A stretch of 64,000 nucleotides of DNA from Erythroxylum novogranatense (lineage: Eukaryota > Streptophyta > Magnoliopsida > Malpighiales > Erythroxylaceae): NCBI GenBank assembly GCA_029891385.1, contig CM057230.1, positions 33,435,402 through 33,499,401 of the forward strand, given 5' to 3'. Below are positions 1 to 11,215 of this stretch, in pieces. Below the pieces are notes generated by a model. That model saw only the letters and a list, made by a program, of their open reading frames with translations. It had not been told where the DNA came from and made no database searches. Position numbers and translations under genes: made by a program. How positions within the stretch are numbered: position 1 is the first letter of the stretch; the number at the start of each line of letters is the position of its first letter.

Positions 1-633
1 AATGTTAGCTGATAACGAGAAAGTGTGTGAACTTCAGCTCATACTCGCCACACTCATGTCCCTCTCAGACGCTTTTAGAAACTCTAGCCTTCTCCTACAC
101 ATAAACCCTCGAGAGATACTTTTTCCTGAACACTTCCACAAAATCCCTCCATGTCAACACCGAAGGAACAACCTGACTGTGGGGCACTGATTCCCACCAA
201 TGTAATGCATCTCCTCAGAGTGATCGATGCATAATCCAGCTTCTCTTCATCCGAGCACTTCATCCGCTTCAGACCTCTCGGTCCTCCTCAACCACGCTTC
301 TGCCTCTTCGGGATTTGTAATCCCGCTGAAATCAACAGCCCCATACTTCCGGAGCTTGTCATACCGCCCACTCCGATCTGCTGGAGTTGGCACCTGAGCC
401 TGCCTTCCCTCGCCCATAGCATACGCGAAAGCCCGGAGAAGGCTGAAAAAATAATGGGTCTCTTGGGTTTGGCATAGGAGGAGGCCGGAGAGGCACCTCA
501 TCCGCACACTTGGTACCTCGGAATCTATAATGAGGATGGTCCCCGCATCACCGGGAATGTGGGATTCATACGTACTTCCCCTCTGAGAGCCTGGTCGAGA
601 TTGAGCTCCTCGAGTTCTTCTTCAAGGCAGCAT
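1..633 (-). pseudogene. gag: Ty3/gypsy gag, N-terminal part, with stops and frameshifts (element A)
   Basis: Gag forms the retrotransposon particle. The likely start is the ATG whose complement is at 631-633, because the same position in element B begins M-P-P-R-K-R-T-R-G-A. Here codon 4 is TGA where B has CGA, so the frame is closed by a C-to-T change. Downstream peptides are typical of plant chromovirus gag: YDKLRKYGAVDFSGI and EEAEAWLRR (about 270-400), then after a frameshift WRDFVEVFRKKYLSRVY (about 100-160), the core of Retrotrans_gag. At least two frame changes and several stops are present. Some indels may be assembly errors (see CHG finding). The C-terminal zinc knuckle and pol are outside the window. 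Confidence 0.8.
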
Positions 634-830
634 ATTACTCCTTTAATGAAAACTATTTAAAAATCTTTAGTTCATGCTGGTAAGACAAGTTCAAATCATG
701 TAAAGTCGTTCAAAAACTAATACATGTACTGGATTTAAAACAATGCACAGGGTTCATGTAACATGATGCATGCTAACTCTATCCTTGAGGTTACCCACTA
801 GGGTTCCTAGGAAACCATAAACCTAGGGTT

Positions 831-842
831 GCTCTGATACCA
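831..842 (-). other. Primer-binding site of element A (tRNA-iMet type)
   Basis: The minus strand reads TGGTATCAGAGC, the complement of the 3' end of plant initiator-Met tRNA. It lies 4 bp (CAGA, plus strand 843-846) inside the LTR boundary and fixes the element's orientation and LTR edge. Confidence 0.85.
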
Positions 843-1117
843 CAGATGTCGGGCCCCGACCCGGAGACCGGACCCCAACTGTTGGATCCCGTTACCCAAC
901 CTGCATATAACTTACTATAGATGTTGGATTCGAGACCCAACTGTCCCGGGAGGTGGTCCCTGGTGGAGCTCATTCCCGAGACACTTGCCTTGCTAAGACC
1001 CTAACTTGACACACTCTATTTGACTCACTTTGGTGGTGAGCATACACTGACTAAGGCCTGGACCCTGACTGCTCTCGACAATCCCTAAAATAACACTCTT
1101 ATCTATGGATCTGCAGA

Positions 1118-1326
1118 ACAAGTCGACTTGTCTGATAAACAAGTCAACTTATCGAGACAAACAACTCGACTTATAACCAACAAGTCGACTTATCGAGACA
1201 AACAACTCGACTTATAACCTACAAGTCGACTTATCGAGACAAACAAGTCGACTTATCTAACTGACAAGTCGACTTATTATTCAAAAGCTTCACAAGTCGA
1301 CTTATGGGTCCAATAACTCGACTTAT
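1118..1326. repeat. Self-complementary AAGTCGACTT minisatellite in element A LTR
   Basis: About ten spaced copies of ACAAGTCGACTTAT or its one-base variants (AACTCGACTT, AAGTCAACTT), with spacing of roughly 20-27 bp. The core AAGTCGACTT is a perfect 10-bp palindrome, so any two copies can pair within one strand. Element B and the LARD have different cassettes in comparable LTR places. Confidence 0.85.
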
Positions 1327-1760
1327 ATCTATTCTGAACTCAAAACATAACCCTCTACACTCTCTCTTGGCTTATTCCAAACACCATAAACACTTCTAAA
1401 CCTCTCAACTCATCCACTCCACTCTTAACATGCTATAATCTCACTTAAACTTACATCATTCATCTACTCACATGAATTCCAAAGCAATTTCATACAACTT
1501 TGGACACTATGCTTAAACATGATAGTAAATGGCTTTGGGAGATCATGATAAATCATAATTCATGCATTTCATTTATATCAAAACAATGTTCTTACAATGC
1601 TTTAGTAGTCATTTCAAGCCTATTACAATTCAAATCAAAATACATATGTTTTCTCAAAATGCAACCTAAAGCATTCATTACAAAAACATGAAATACACGG
1701 GCAAAACACTAAAATCTTGGAGTATGCTTTGAGCTCATTCTTCGAGATCCAGATCTTCAC

Positions 1761-1817
1761 CTGGAGATGGGACGGGAAGTGGGGGGTGAGCTTTCGCTCG
1801 TGGGTAACACGTTTATA
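1761..1817 (-). promoter_or_regulatory. Conserved TATA-like / hairpin / CTCCAG block, element A LTR
   Basis: Sense (minus) order: TATAAAC (complement of 1811-1817), GTGTTACCCAC, hairpin GAGC-GAAA-GCTC (1788-1799, a GNRA-type loop), a C-rich tract, then CTCCAG (1761-1766). The same order occurs in B, LARD and S1 and partly in S2. It could be a core promoter with a pyrimidine-rich start region, or the 3' splice site of a leader intron. Neither is proven by sequence. Confidence 0.4.
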
Positions 1818-4289
1818 TTTATACTACTAAGCTGAATCTATTCATTACTCATACTGTTTGCAATATTCTCATTAACAAATCTTACAACTTGCATTTCACA
1901 AATTCATCAAGCTAACAACAAAATTTCATGATTCATGCATTCATCATTCTTGCTAACATATGCTAACACATAATCACATAGCTGATGGTTTGAAAAGTCC
2001 ACGGTTTTCGATGAGCTACACAAGTGTAGTCATATCTTCGAGGAGTCCATAAAGGAACATCCTATGCCCACGATCAGGCGGCGGGCGAAGGCTTTATTGG
2101 TCTACGTGCACGTGACTCTCTTTGGTGGACTTAACTAACCCACATAACACTGAATTTCATGCATAAAACTGGACTTGTCTTGTCCATCGGTGATTTTCTG
2201 AAAATGGATTTTCATGCATCCATAAAGCTGATTTTCTTGAAAATGCTACATTTCATGCTTAGCTCACATTTCATGATTCTCATTCATGCTCATTCAATTC
2301 ATGGCAATTTCAAGCAATAACAAGGCAATGACATATACTATTAAAATGCTCATTTAATGGCAATCATACACCATTTACATACATAATTAAGGCACAATCA
2401 ATGCTTATCTCAAATAGTCACAAATCATTAAATTCATTAGTTAAAGTAGCATTCAACACTTACTAGCATAAAGATAAAAATGAAACCCACCTTATATCCT
2501 TGCTTAAACTTGCCTAAGGAAGCTCCTCTTCTTGTTCTCCTCTTCTTTCTTGTCCTCCTTCATTCATGGCAAGAAAAGAACCTCACATCATTTAGGGTTT
2601 CTAAAATTGAAAACCTAATGAACCTTAATCATGAAATCAACCCTAGAATCACTAAACCCACTTCATTTCTAAGCTATCTAAACCATAAAACCAACAAAAG
2701 CTTAACCTTGAAAACATAACTTACCTTGAATCTTTAGCAATCCAAGTGATTTCTTGGTTCAAAAGGAAGCTCTAGCCTTCCTCCACACTTTTAACTCTTG
2801 GACTTTCTTCAAAATCTTACCCAAACTCTTGGAAAATCACAAACTTTTCTCCTTTCTTCTTCTCTTCTCCACTTTGCCGTAACTTCTCTTCTCTCCCTCT
2901 CTAATTTTCGTTTCTTTCCTCTTCTCTTCTACTAACCTACTTCTTTTCTTTTTCTTTTAAACTCCTTACTCACTTAACTTAAGCTCATTATCCTTTTTAG
3001 GCCCATTTACTCCTCCTTCATCTTCCTTTCCTTCTTCCTTCCTTATACTACTTTCATTTAACTTAAGCCCAAAGCCCAAGTTCACTTCATCCAAATCCCT
3101 TTCTTCCTACATCATTTTCTCTTTAACCTACTCAAGCCCATTTGTTCTTTTAAGCCCACTCATTCCTCTTTTCTTTTCCTACTTCATTCAAGCCCAACTA
3201 ACACATTTAATTCCATTAATTCTTAACCTAACTACCAACCAACATATTAAATTTCATTTATTCACCACCTAACTCATTTATGTTACTACATGCTAATTAA
3301 TGCCATATGCTATTTAATGCTATCATATTTAATTCATGCTAACTCAATTTCTTAAGTAGTCTAATCATGCTTAATTAATTAATTAAATAAATAAATAAAT
3401 AAATAAAAATCTCGGGGCTAATACTTCCTTATAAGAAGACCAAACCATTTTGTTCTCTTTCATAAATTTCGTAGCTCCTCTTCTCTTCCTCTTTTCTTCT
3501 TGATTTTTTTCAATCATCTTTCATGCTACCCTTTCATCTTGCTCTCTCTTCCCTTCTCACCAAAAACCCCAACCTTTCAAGCAAGATGATGAAGATCGTG
3601 AGATGGTGAAGAAGTTAGGGATTTTTGAGTTCTTGAAGATTTTGAAGGTTTGGAAGCTTATTTAGGTAAGAAATATGTTCTCTATTATGGTTTTGTAGTA
3701 AATTAGATCATTTGTGATGTTTGTACAATTAATTGCATGAGAATTGTGTTTGGAGAATATGGGTGTGTGTGTGTGTGAATTTCTTGCTTATGTGAATGAT
3801 GAAGGATATAGAATGTGATAAGTGTAATTTAGAGGTGGTTTAGATGTTTTGGAAATGACTTGGTGTTGTAGGTGAGTGTAGAAAATGATGGATGATGAAG
3901 TGTATGTTGTTGTCATTTTGTGGGTTCATGTTCAAGTGGAGGTTTTGGCTTAGTTATGGTTAATATACGGAGTAAATTGAGTGGTTATTAGTGTAGAAAT
4001 GGTACAGAAGAGATAGGAAAGTTGTTAGGAAGAAAATGTGGAAATTTTGAATTGAGCATGTTTACATGATTTGGCCATAACTTCTTCTATGATTGTCCAA
4101 TTGAGATGATGTTTGTTTAAATTAATCTAAAGGTGATTAGCTATATTTCTTGTGAAGGAAGTGATTTCCAATTTTGGCTTGAAGAGTTCCAAATTTTGAC
4201 TCGAATGTGGCATTGTGTGTAGGGATGAACAGTAATTCGAGAATGGCATATTTGTGATATGAAACTTTGGAAATTTTTCTGGGTTGATT

Positions 4290-5370
4290 TAGGCATATTT
4301 TGCTAGATTGGTCTTCATGAAAGTTGTATCGTTTCTTGTTAGCTTTCTATCTCCACTAAGTATGACATTTTTCGATATTGAGATTGAAAGTTATGATGTG
4401 TTGACTTTAGGATGTTAATCCAAAGATTTATGTGCTTTGTTTGTGAAAATGTCTCTAAGGGTAGGTTTTGTGGATACTGTACTTTGAGGTCAATTGTGGA
4501 CTGTTATGGTTTGAATTGGCTCAAGTGCCCTTATTGAAAGTTGTAGAGGAATTTCATAGCTTTCTAATGATGTATAATATGCAATCTTTGGATGTAGGAA
4601 GTGAAAGTTGTGAATGTTTGAAGTATGAATATGGTTGAGGTGATATTTTATTTAACAATCTTTAACAGGGCAGCCACAATCATGTGAAAATTTGACCTAG
4701 TTAGAGGTAGAATTTGCTTCTAAGTTCTTCATGAGAATTGTATAATGTGTTCTGATCTTTTCATTGATATAAATCTTGGAATTTTTGGACAATGGGATAG
4801 GAAGTTATGATTTTTTAGAAGAATGTGGTACTGTTAGGATGACATGTGTTGGGCAGAAAGTTTGTTTGAGATTTTGATCTTTTAAAAGGTTAAATTTGCT
4901 TCCAAATTGTTCATGAAAGTTGTAGTATGTGTTCTGATCTTTTCATTGATATAAAGCTTGGAATTTTTGGACAATGGGATAGGAAGTTATGATTTTTAGA
5001 AAATTGTGGTACTGTTAGGATGACATGTGTTGGGCAAATTTTTTTTTTTAGATTTTGACCTTTTTAAATGTTGAATTTGCTTCCAAGTTGTTTATGAAAG
5101 TTGTAGTATGTGTTCTGATCTTTTCATTGATATAAAGCTTGGAATTTTGGCCAATGGAATAGGAAGTTATGAGTTTTATAAGATGTGTTTTGTTTAGGAT
5201 GACATTTGTAGGACAGATATTTTGAAGTGCATTTTGACTCCTTTAGAGTTGGAATTTGTATGTAAGTCCTTCATGGAAGTTTTAGGTCTTCCTTTTAACT
5301 TTCCATTGATATTAAATTTGTAACTTTTGTAGTTCTGGGTCAAAAATTATAAGTTGTGAAAATTAGGATG
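4290..5370 (+). repeat. Degenerate tandem modules (CATGAAAGTTGTAG...AAGTTATGA) in LTR X
   Basis: Six or so modules of about 120-200 bp follow one another. Each starts like TTCATGAAAGTTGTA, passes through a TTTCATTGATATAAA-like middle and ends like GGAAGTTATGA. The best-preserved copies begin near 4725, 4905 and 5090. The same module is recognisable in LARD (10551-10980), S2 (34995-35650) and, inverted, in B's LTRs (near 7220 and 8300). Confidence 0.7.
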
Positions 5371-6191
5371 TTGGAAGAAAAAAGACTAAGAGTTTCTAAT
5401 TGGTCTAATAGTATAGGCTAGTCAACTAATGTTATGTTTTTACTTACATTAGTAAACTAATAATCTTCGACTAGTCAACTATTATCATGTATCCCCTGAC
5501 CCGACCTCTCTCCACTCTTTTGCTTATAATTTTTTCATCCGACCTCCGATTGACCTGATTTTTTAGGCGTCGGATTCGTCAGGCATTACCTATGATGGAT
5601 TAAATCAAAGGGAGAGGACTGATTGATTTATTTTTTTTGAACAGTGTTTCAGCAATATCCGAACCTATAGAGATCCGAATTGAGTAATTTTGGTGTTTAA
5701 GGATTTCGAAGATCTAGGGGAACATTTTTTTATTACTAAAGAGAGGTTACCTAGGTTATCTGATGTTGAAGATCTCATTGATCGAGAACGGTAGACCCGA
5801 AAGTGTGTGTTTTAAAAAAATTGACATAGCATAAATTACAAGGTTAATGACTTTAGTGAGGCTTAAACCTAGGAATAAGTGATTTTGGATATGGGAATGG
5901 GTTTGTGATGATATTTATGGAATAATACCCGGATTATCATGAACATATATCATACATATATGTGCATGAATGAATGCTTATAATTGTGCAAAATTATTAA
6001 TGTGTTTGCAACGTATTGCATAAATGGGTTGTGCAGGTTAAAAGTCCGCAGTCAGGCGTTTCCAGAATTTTGAAGCAATTGCTAATCTAGAGCGTATTGT
6101 GAGTAGACCGAGATGGTCTCATTTTGTTCTTTGTTCTGTTTTGTTTCATTTTGTATAAATTGATTACTGAATGTGATTGATTATTGGGTTT

Positions 6192-6422
6192 CGGACAGGA
6201 GGTCCGATGATTGTGATACTGGGTTGTGATATTGAAGTGCTACTTGAATGTGAATTGGATGACCTATGTGTATTTAATGTGATTGACAAATGTGTTTAGA
6301 ATGTGTTTTATATGTGATAAGTGCCGGACCACGGTCCGATGACAAATGAGTTTTGAATGTGAAATTGCATATGTATGAGATATGTTTCTCAACTCTACTG
6401 TTGATTGCCGGACTACTGTCCG
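6192..6422 (+). other. Three CGGAC-loop-GTCCG hairpins in LTR X
   Basis: Three short hairpins, each followed by ATGA: CGGAC-AGGAG-GTCCG (6192-6206), CGGACC-AC-GGTCCG (6325-6338) and CGGAC-TACT-GTCCG (6409-6422). Stems are kept while loops vary. A fourth member is in the LARD 5' LTR (14296-14311, loop GGGAGA, followed by ATGATTTTG). Confidence 0.6.
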
Positions 6423-7317
6423 ATGACATGTGAAAGTGTGTGTTGTGACCAGAGTAACCACCGATCAGAACTTTAAGCTCAACGAGTGAAACTGAGCTTC
6501 GAGCTCATAAGTGATTCAGAGCCTCAGGCTCAACATTTAATGAGCCCTGTATCCTCCAAATGGATAAGGGACAGTTATTAATGAGCCCTACATATGTCAG
6601 ACCCCGATCCCGGGAGCCCGACTGTCCCGGGATGTGAGCCCGAGTGGAGCCCATCCCCGAGACAGTTGCCTTGCTGAGACCTTAAACTTGACACTCTTAC
6701 TCTTACTATAGTACCATAGACGTCGGAACCCGTTTTCGGAGCCCAACTTTCGTTGTCCTGAAACCTTGTGCTTATAATCTTGCAGGATTCTTAATTGTAA
6801 CTCCACCTTCGTGGCAAGCACACACCATGTATACACTAAAATCATGGGTTGACTTATTCATATAATTTGTAGCTTTATGTCTCAAGTTCTCCCTTAAACA
6901 AGAATCACCTTAATCGGAGTCATATACTCAAGATACACTCCAAAAACCTAAGAGAGTTCATACCCGAAACGTACCCTCTTAACTGACCTTTCACTTGTTT
7001 TAGAACAAACTTTCTCAATTTAACTCCAATTGAAACCGGATTTTATGGAGTGAAAGATATGTGTCTTATAAATCCAATGGTTCAAGCCTCACCTCATTTG
7101 GAGGTCGTATGAGGGAAATATGCCCAAAACAACAGACCATGCTCACTTCCGAAATCGAATCAAAACTCTTTTGGCGCGATTGCTATAACATTTAATCTAT
7201 AGCTCCAAATGTTTTCGTTCTTTCACCATATGAACGTAGACATCTAGATCTATAACTCTTATGAAGACTACAAAGGCTGATTCTATCTCCTACATTCTGC
7301 AGCGTCCTATTTTTCCA

Positions 7318-8245
7318 TCGTCTGATTTCTATCATCTGGTTTCTATCTTCTGCTTTCCTTCCTTCTGCTTTTCTATCTTCTGATTTCCTTCCTTCTGATT
7401 TCTATCTTCTGATTTCCTTCCTTCTGCTTTTCTATCTTCTGATTTCCTTCCTTCTGCTTTTTATCTTCTGATTTCCTTCCTTCTGATTTCTATCTTCTGA
7501 TTTCCTTCCTTCTGCTTTTCTATCTTCTGATTTCCTTCCTTCTGATTTCTATCTTCTGATTTCCTTCCTACCTTTTTATCTTCCGATTTCCTTCCTTCGA
7601 TTTCTATCTTGATTTCCTTCATACCTTTTCTATCTTCCGATTTCCTTCCTTCGCTTTTCTATCTTTTGATTTCTATCTTCGCTTTTCTATCTTCCGATTT
7701 CCTTCCTTCCGATTTCTATCTTGATTTCCTTCCTTCTACTTTTCTATCTTCCGATTTCCTTCCTTCGCTTTTCTATCTTCGATTTCTATCTTACGCTTTT
7801 CTATCTTCGATTTCCTTCCTTCGATTTCTATCTTCCGATTTCCTTCCTTACCTTTTCTATCTTGATTTCCTTCCTTCGCTTTTTATCTTGATTTCTATCT
7901 TCCGATTTCCTTCCTTTTGCTTTTCTATCTTCCGATTTCCTTCCTTCCGATTTCTATCTTCCGATTTCCTTCCTTCGCTTTTATCTTCCGATTTCCTTCC
8001 TTCGATTTCTATCTTCCGATTTCCTTCCTTACCTTTTCTATCTTCTCGATTTCCTTCCTTCCGATTTCTATCTTCCGATTTCCTTCCTTCGATTTCTATC
8101 TTCCGATTTCCTTCCTTCGCTTTCTATCTTGATTTCTATCTTCGCTTTTCTATCTTGATTTCCTTCCTTCGATTTCTATCTTCGATTTCCTTCCTACGCT
8201 TTTTATCTTGATTTCCTTCCTTCGATTTCTATCTTCGCTTTTCTA
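7318..8245. repeat. C+T-rich minisatellite (TTTCTATCTTCTGATTTCC type), 3' LTR of B
   Basis: More than 40 short alternating units of the types GATTTCCTTCCTTCTG and TTTCTATCTTCTG, about 0.93 kb in all. The plus strand is nearly all C and T with rare A and G; the minus strand is purine-rich. Up to about 7560 units keep CTG; beyond that nearly all read CCG, CG or G instead. The 200-codon open frame across it (7609-8211) is a by-product of the repeat. Confidence 0.92.
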
Positions 8246-8850
8246 GTAAGGATCATATCTTTTGACTCGAACTCCAAATTTAGCAAACGATATACCCTTG
8301 GAAAACTCTAAACTCCTACTACAATCTTCATGAAGACTCATTGATCTAATTCATACCAAGAGGGTCTAATATTGAGAGTAAATACTTGTCAAATTTTAGG
8401 AAAATTTGACGAACATCCCCTTAAAATGCAATTACCCAATTTTCAATTCTAAGACTTCCACCGCATAAAACTCATCATACAACCTCATATAACATGATTA
8501 AACCCTAAGGTATCTTCAAACACCATTCAAGCAACAGCCACACTCTTAATCATCTATCATATCCAAACTATAACAATGATTCAATTGTCTTAAACATACA
8601 TGGATTTCTCAAAATACATTAAAACCGAACATTTTGTTTTCATAATTCATTCATTCCATCTTCATCAAATCATGTCATATTCATATAATGCTTTAGTGGG
8701 CATTTCAAGCCCAATTACAATGAAGTTTCAAAATATAATATCTTCTCAAAATGCAACTAAAGCATTGTTTTACAAAAATCATTTCAAAACAAAATCAAAA
8801 GAAAACTTGGAGTAAATGCCTTTAAGCTTGCTCTTCAGATCCTGCCATTT

Positions 8851-8899
8851 CTGGAAAATTTTTAGAAGTGAGCTTTAGCTCGTGGGTAACACATTTATA
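8851..8899 (-). promoter_or_regulatory. Conserved TATA-like / hairpin / AG block, 3' LTR of B
   Basis: Sense order: TATAAAT (complement of 8893-8899), GTGTTACCCAC, stem GAGC-TAAA-GCTC (8870-8881), then CCAG (complement of 8851-8854). The same place in the 5' LTR (27229-27280) has the loop GAAA. The pyrimidine tract is less clear here than in LARD or S1. Confidence 0.35.
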
Positions 8900-10343
8900 T
8901 TTATATATCAAGCAGTCCTATTAGTTATTCATACTTTTAGCAATCTTTCAATACAATCATAATACATGCATCATGCAATGTTCATCAATACTCAAACATA
9001 ATTTCTCACAATTCAAACATTCATCATTCTTGCATTTTCATGTAAACACATATGAATCACATCAAATGGCTCGGTAAGTCCTTATTCTTGGCAACCATAT
9101 AGTCTCATTTCATGAGTCTATATGGGCAAATCTTTAGAGTCCAAAATGTTGGATCATCCTATGCCACAATCGGGTGGCCAGGCGAAGGCTTCATGTTCAA
9201 CGTGCGCGTGGAGTTCTTAGGACAATACCTTACCCACATAACATAGCAATCATGAATCATACAAGGAAATTGGATCGTTCTTATCCAATTCATTATTTCT
9301 TTGAAATCATCTTTTCATACATCGCTCATGCCTTTCATTATATTCATTCAACAAGTTTCTTCATGACAGTTTCAATCATCATCAAGCATTTAATACACTC
9401 ACATTCATCATTCCATCACACACATTTAATACAACAACCAAGTGATCAAAGCTCATTAATGTCATGCATTTATTTACATTTGTAGCTTATATACATAAAG
9501 ATAAATATGAAACCCACCTTTTATCCTTGCTTAAACTTGCCTAAGGAAGTTCCTCTCCTTGTTCTTCTCCTCTTTCTTGTCCTCCTTCAAGCATAACAAA
9601 AAATAACCCCATATCAACATAGGTTTAGAAATTGAAAATACCTAAAATCTAAATCATGAAATTCATAAGAGAATCACTAGACCCATCTTATTCTTCATCT
9701 TTCTAACCAAAACCCAAACAAAAACTTAACCTTAAACCAAGAACTTACCTTAAATCCTTAACCAACCAAGTGGTTTCTTGGTTCAAAGTGAAGCTTAGAC
9801 TCTCCTCCACACTTTTTCTTCTTCGACTTTCTTCAAAACCCACTCACTTTCATGGAAATGCCAAACCCTAACAAGCCTCTTCTTTCTCCTTTTCCTCCCT
9901 CCTTTCACGACACTCTTCTTTCCTCTCCCTCCAAATTTCGTTTCTATCTTCTTTTCCTACAAAAATCACTTATCTCCTTCCTTATATACTCCTTTCTAAG
10001 TTACTTAAGCCCAATAAGCCTAAGCCCAACTTACTTCCTTCTTCTTTCTTCTTCTTCTTTTTCATTTCTCCTCCTTACTTACTCAAGCCCACTAACTCTT
10101 TTCCTTCAAGCCCATTGCATTAAATTCCTCTCTTCTTTCTTACTTCATTTGGACCCAAAGCCCAATTAATATATTAATTACACCTAACTCACCTAAGTCC
10201 AACTAACATATTTAACTTCATAAATTCTTCACCTAACTCATTAATGCTATCATATATTAATTTATGACACCTTAATTAATGCTAATCTAACTTAATCAAT
10301 TTAATCTAATCATGATTAATCCTAAAAAAAATTTTGGGGCTAA

Positions 10344-10348
10344 CATTT
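10344..10348. repeat. TSD of LARD, left copy (CATTT)
   Basis: CATTT precedes LARD's TGTTGG; its partner is 20099-20103. The first two bases are the terminal CA of element B's LTR, which places the target exactly on B's LTR/PPT border. Confidence 0.9.
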
Positions 10349-11040
10349 TGTTGGACCCCGAACTTTGAGTGACAATTTGATTTAGTAATATGAATGATCA
10401 AGTGGATGAGTTGATTTAATTAGAGTTGAAAAACAAGAATTAAAAAGAAAAAGTGTGAAAATTTGAAAAAATTAGAAAGTTTGACTTTCTGGAGAGAGAA
10501 TGTTTGACTTTGAGAGTTGACTTTTGTTTGAGGCAAAATTTGATAAAATGATCTACATGAAACTTGTAGATTATGTTAAGAGCTTTTTGTAGACATAAAG
10601 TTTGCAATTTTTCGATATTGGGAGTAAAAGTTATGTTCAGTCAAAGTTTACGTTTGATAAGGTTGACTTTTGACTTTAAGTATGGTTGAAACTTTGACTG
10701 AGAAATTAACCTAATTAGAGGTTATTTTAGCCTTGATGTTCTTCATGAAAATTGAAGGGTTTGTTTTGATCTTTAATTCGATATAAAGTATGCAATTTTT
10801 CGATCTCGGAGTAATAAGTTATGATTTTTACAAGTTTGTATAGAAGATAGTATCTTTGACCGAAAAATGGACTTCCGAAGGAGTCGAATTGAGTTTTATG
10901 TCCTTCGTGAAAGATGTAGAGCTTTCTTCAAGCTTTCTATAGAGACTAAGTTTGTCAAAATCGGAGTTCGGGATTAAAAGTTATGAATTTTGGAAGTTTA
11001 GAGGAAAAAAACAAAAAAAAAAGAAGAGGAAAATGATTTA

Positions 11041-11215
11041 TCCCCGTCACTAGGGCGACGCGTATCGCCATAGCGATGGCGAACGTTCAGCGCCGCCGTC
11101 GCTAGGGCGACGCGCATCGCCGTAGCGATGGTGAACATTTTGGCTCGCGTCGCTAGGGCGACGTCCGCGTCGCCGTAGTGACCGTGCCCTATCCTCGCCC
11201 TAATACGACGTCGTT
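11041..11215. repeat. G+C-rich self-complementary cassette in LARD 5' LTR
   Basis: Four or so near-copies of CGTCGCTAGGGCGACGC alternating with ATCGCCGTAGCGATGG. Both are near-palindromes (CGTCGC...GCGACG and ATCGCC/..GCGAT), so the segment can fold strongly. It is a CpG-rich island in an A+T-rich LTR and ends with ACGACGTCGT. The 3' LTR copy is 16262-16434. Confidence 0.8.

Larger units (their letters stand above)
1..3423 (-). mobile_element. Gypsy element A, 5' part (gag, PBS, LTR), truncated by window edge
   Basis: Minus-strand LTR retrotransposon of which only the 5' end lies in the window. In sense order it has a long LTR, a primer-binding site matching initiator-Met tRNA, and the start of a Retrotrans_gag protein; pol would lie left of position 1. 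Family membership with element B (6595-28725) is shown by closely similar gag starts and by shared LTR blocks, for example the stretch near 2484-2560 against 9509-9590. The LTRs otherwise differ widely in length (2.58 against 3.75 kb), so A is a diverged relative. Its outer end meets LTR X at 3423/3424; if A inserted into X, the right-hand TSD should be CTTCC (3424-3428), but the other side is out of view. Confidence 0.8.
847..3423 (-). repeat. 5' LTR of gypsy element A (~2.58 kb)
   Basis: On the plus strand the LTR runs from TGTCGGGCCCCGAC (847) to CTCGGGGCTAATA (3423). The expected outer end is CTAACA as in element B; here it is CTAATA, a C-to-T change. In sense direction it contains a donor-like AGGTAAGT (complement of 2719-2726) after a GAACCAAGAAA-like motif, then the conserved TATA/hairpin/acceptor-like block (1761-1817), then an AAGTCGACTT array (1118-1326). 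About 3000-3240 is a C+T-rich stretch with many AAGCCCA motifs, also present in B's LTR. No coding sequence is seen; short ORFs here are chance. Confidence 0.75.
3424..6594 (+). repeat. LTR X, left part (interrupted by gypsy element B)
   Basis: This stretch continues at 28726 across element B; the join is supported by near-TSDs ACATA (6590-6594) and ACATG (28726-28730). Features in plus sense: CCTTATAAG near 3428, a leader-like purine-rich stretch followed by the donor-like AGGTAAG at 3664-3670, repeated modules (4290-5370), a short dyad-rich segment with CTAGTCAACT (about 5400-5490), then GACCTCTCTCCACTCTTTT and CCGACCTCCGATTGA, which are also in LARD and S2. No ORF of significance is present. 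Its left end is hidden by element A or lies outside the window. Confidence 0.6.
6595..10345 (-). repeat. 3' LTR of element B (3.75 kb)
   Basis: Plus-strand ends are TGTCAGACCCCGATCC (6595) and TTGGGGCTAACA (10345). It pairs over its whole length with 24914-28725. Contents along the plus strand: inverse AAAGTTATGA-type modules (6990-7290), a C+T-rich minisatellite (7318-8245), further modules (8255-8420), the conserved TATA/hairpin block (8851-8899), a GCCTTCGCCTGG-like conserved stretch near 9180 (complement), a donor-like site (complement of ACTTACCT, 9743-9750), and a C+T-rich AAGCCCA stretch (9880-10200). No gene is seen. Confidence 0.9.

Noticed and set aside
1118..1326. CRISPR-like spaced repeats
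   Set aside because: Repeat units are 10-14 bp with similar rather than unique spacers, in a plant LTR; no cas genes.
7609..8211. 200-codon Ser/Phe/Leu/Pro-rich open frame
   Set aside because: It is a direct translation of the C+T-rich minisatellite; the partner array (25978-26537) gives several overlapping versions in other frames. No sign of coding selection.
9852..10169. 105-codon Ser/Leu-rich frame in B LTR, repeated at 28152-28550
   Set aside because: C+T-rich LTR stretch; open only because of base composition, and antisense to the element.
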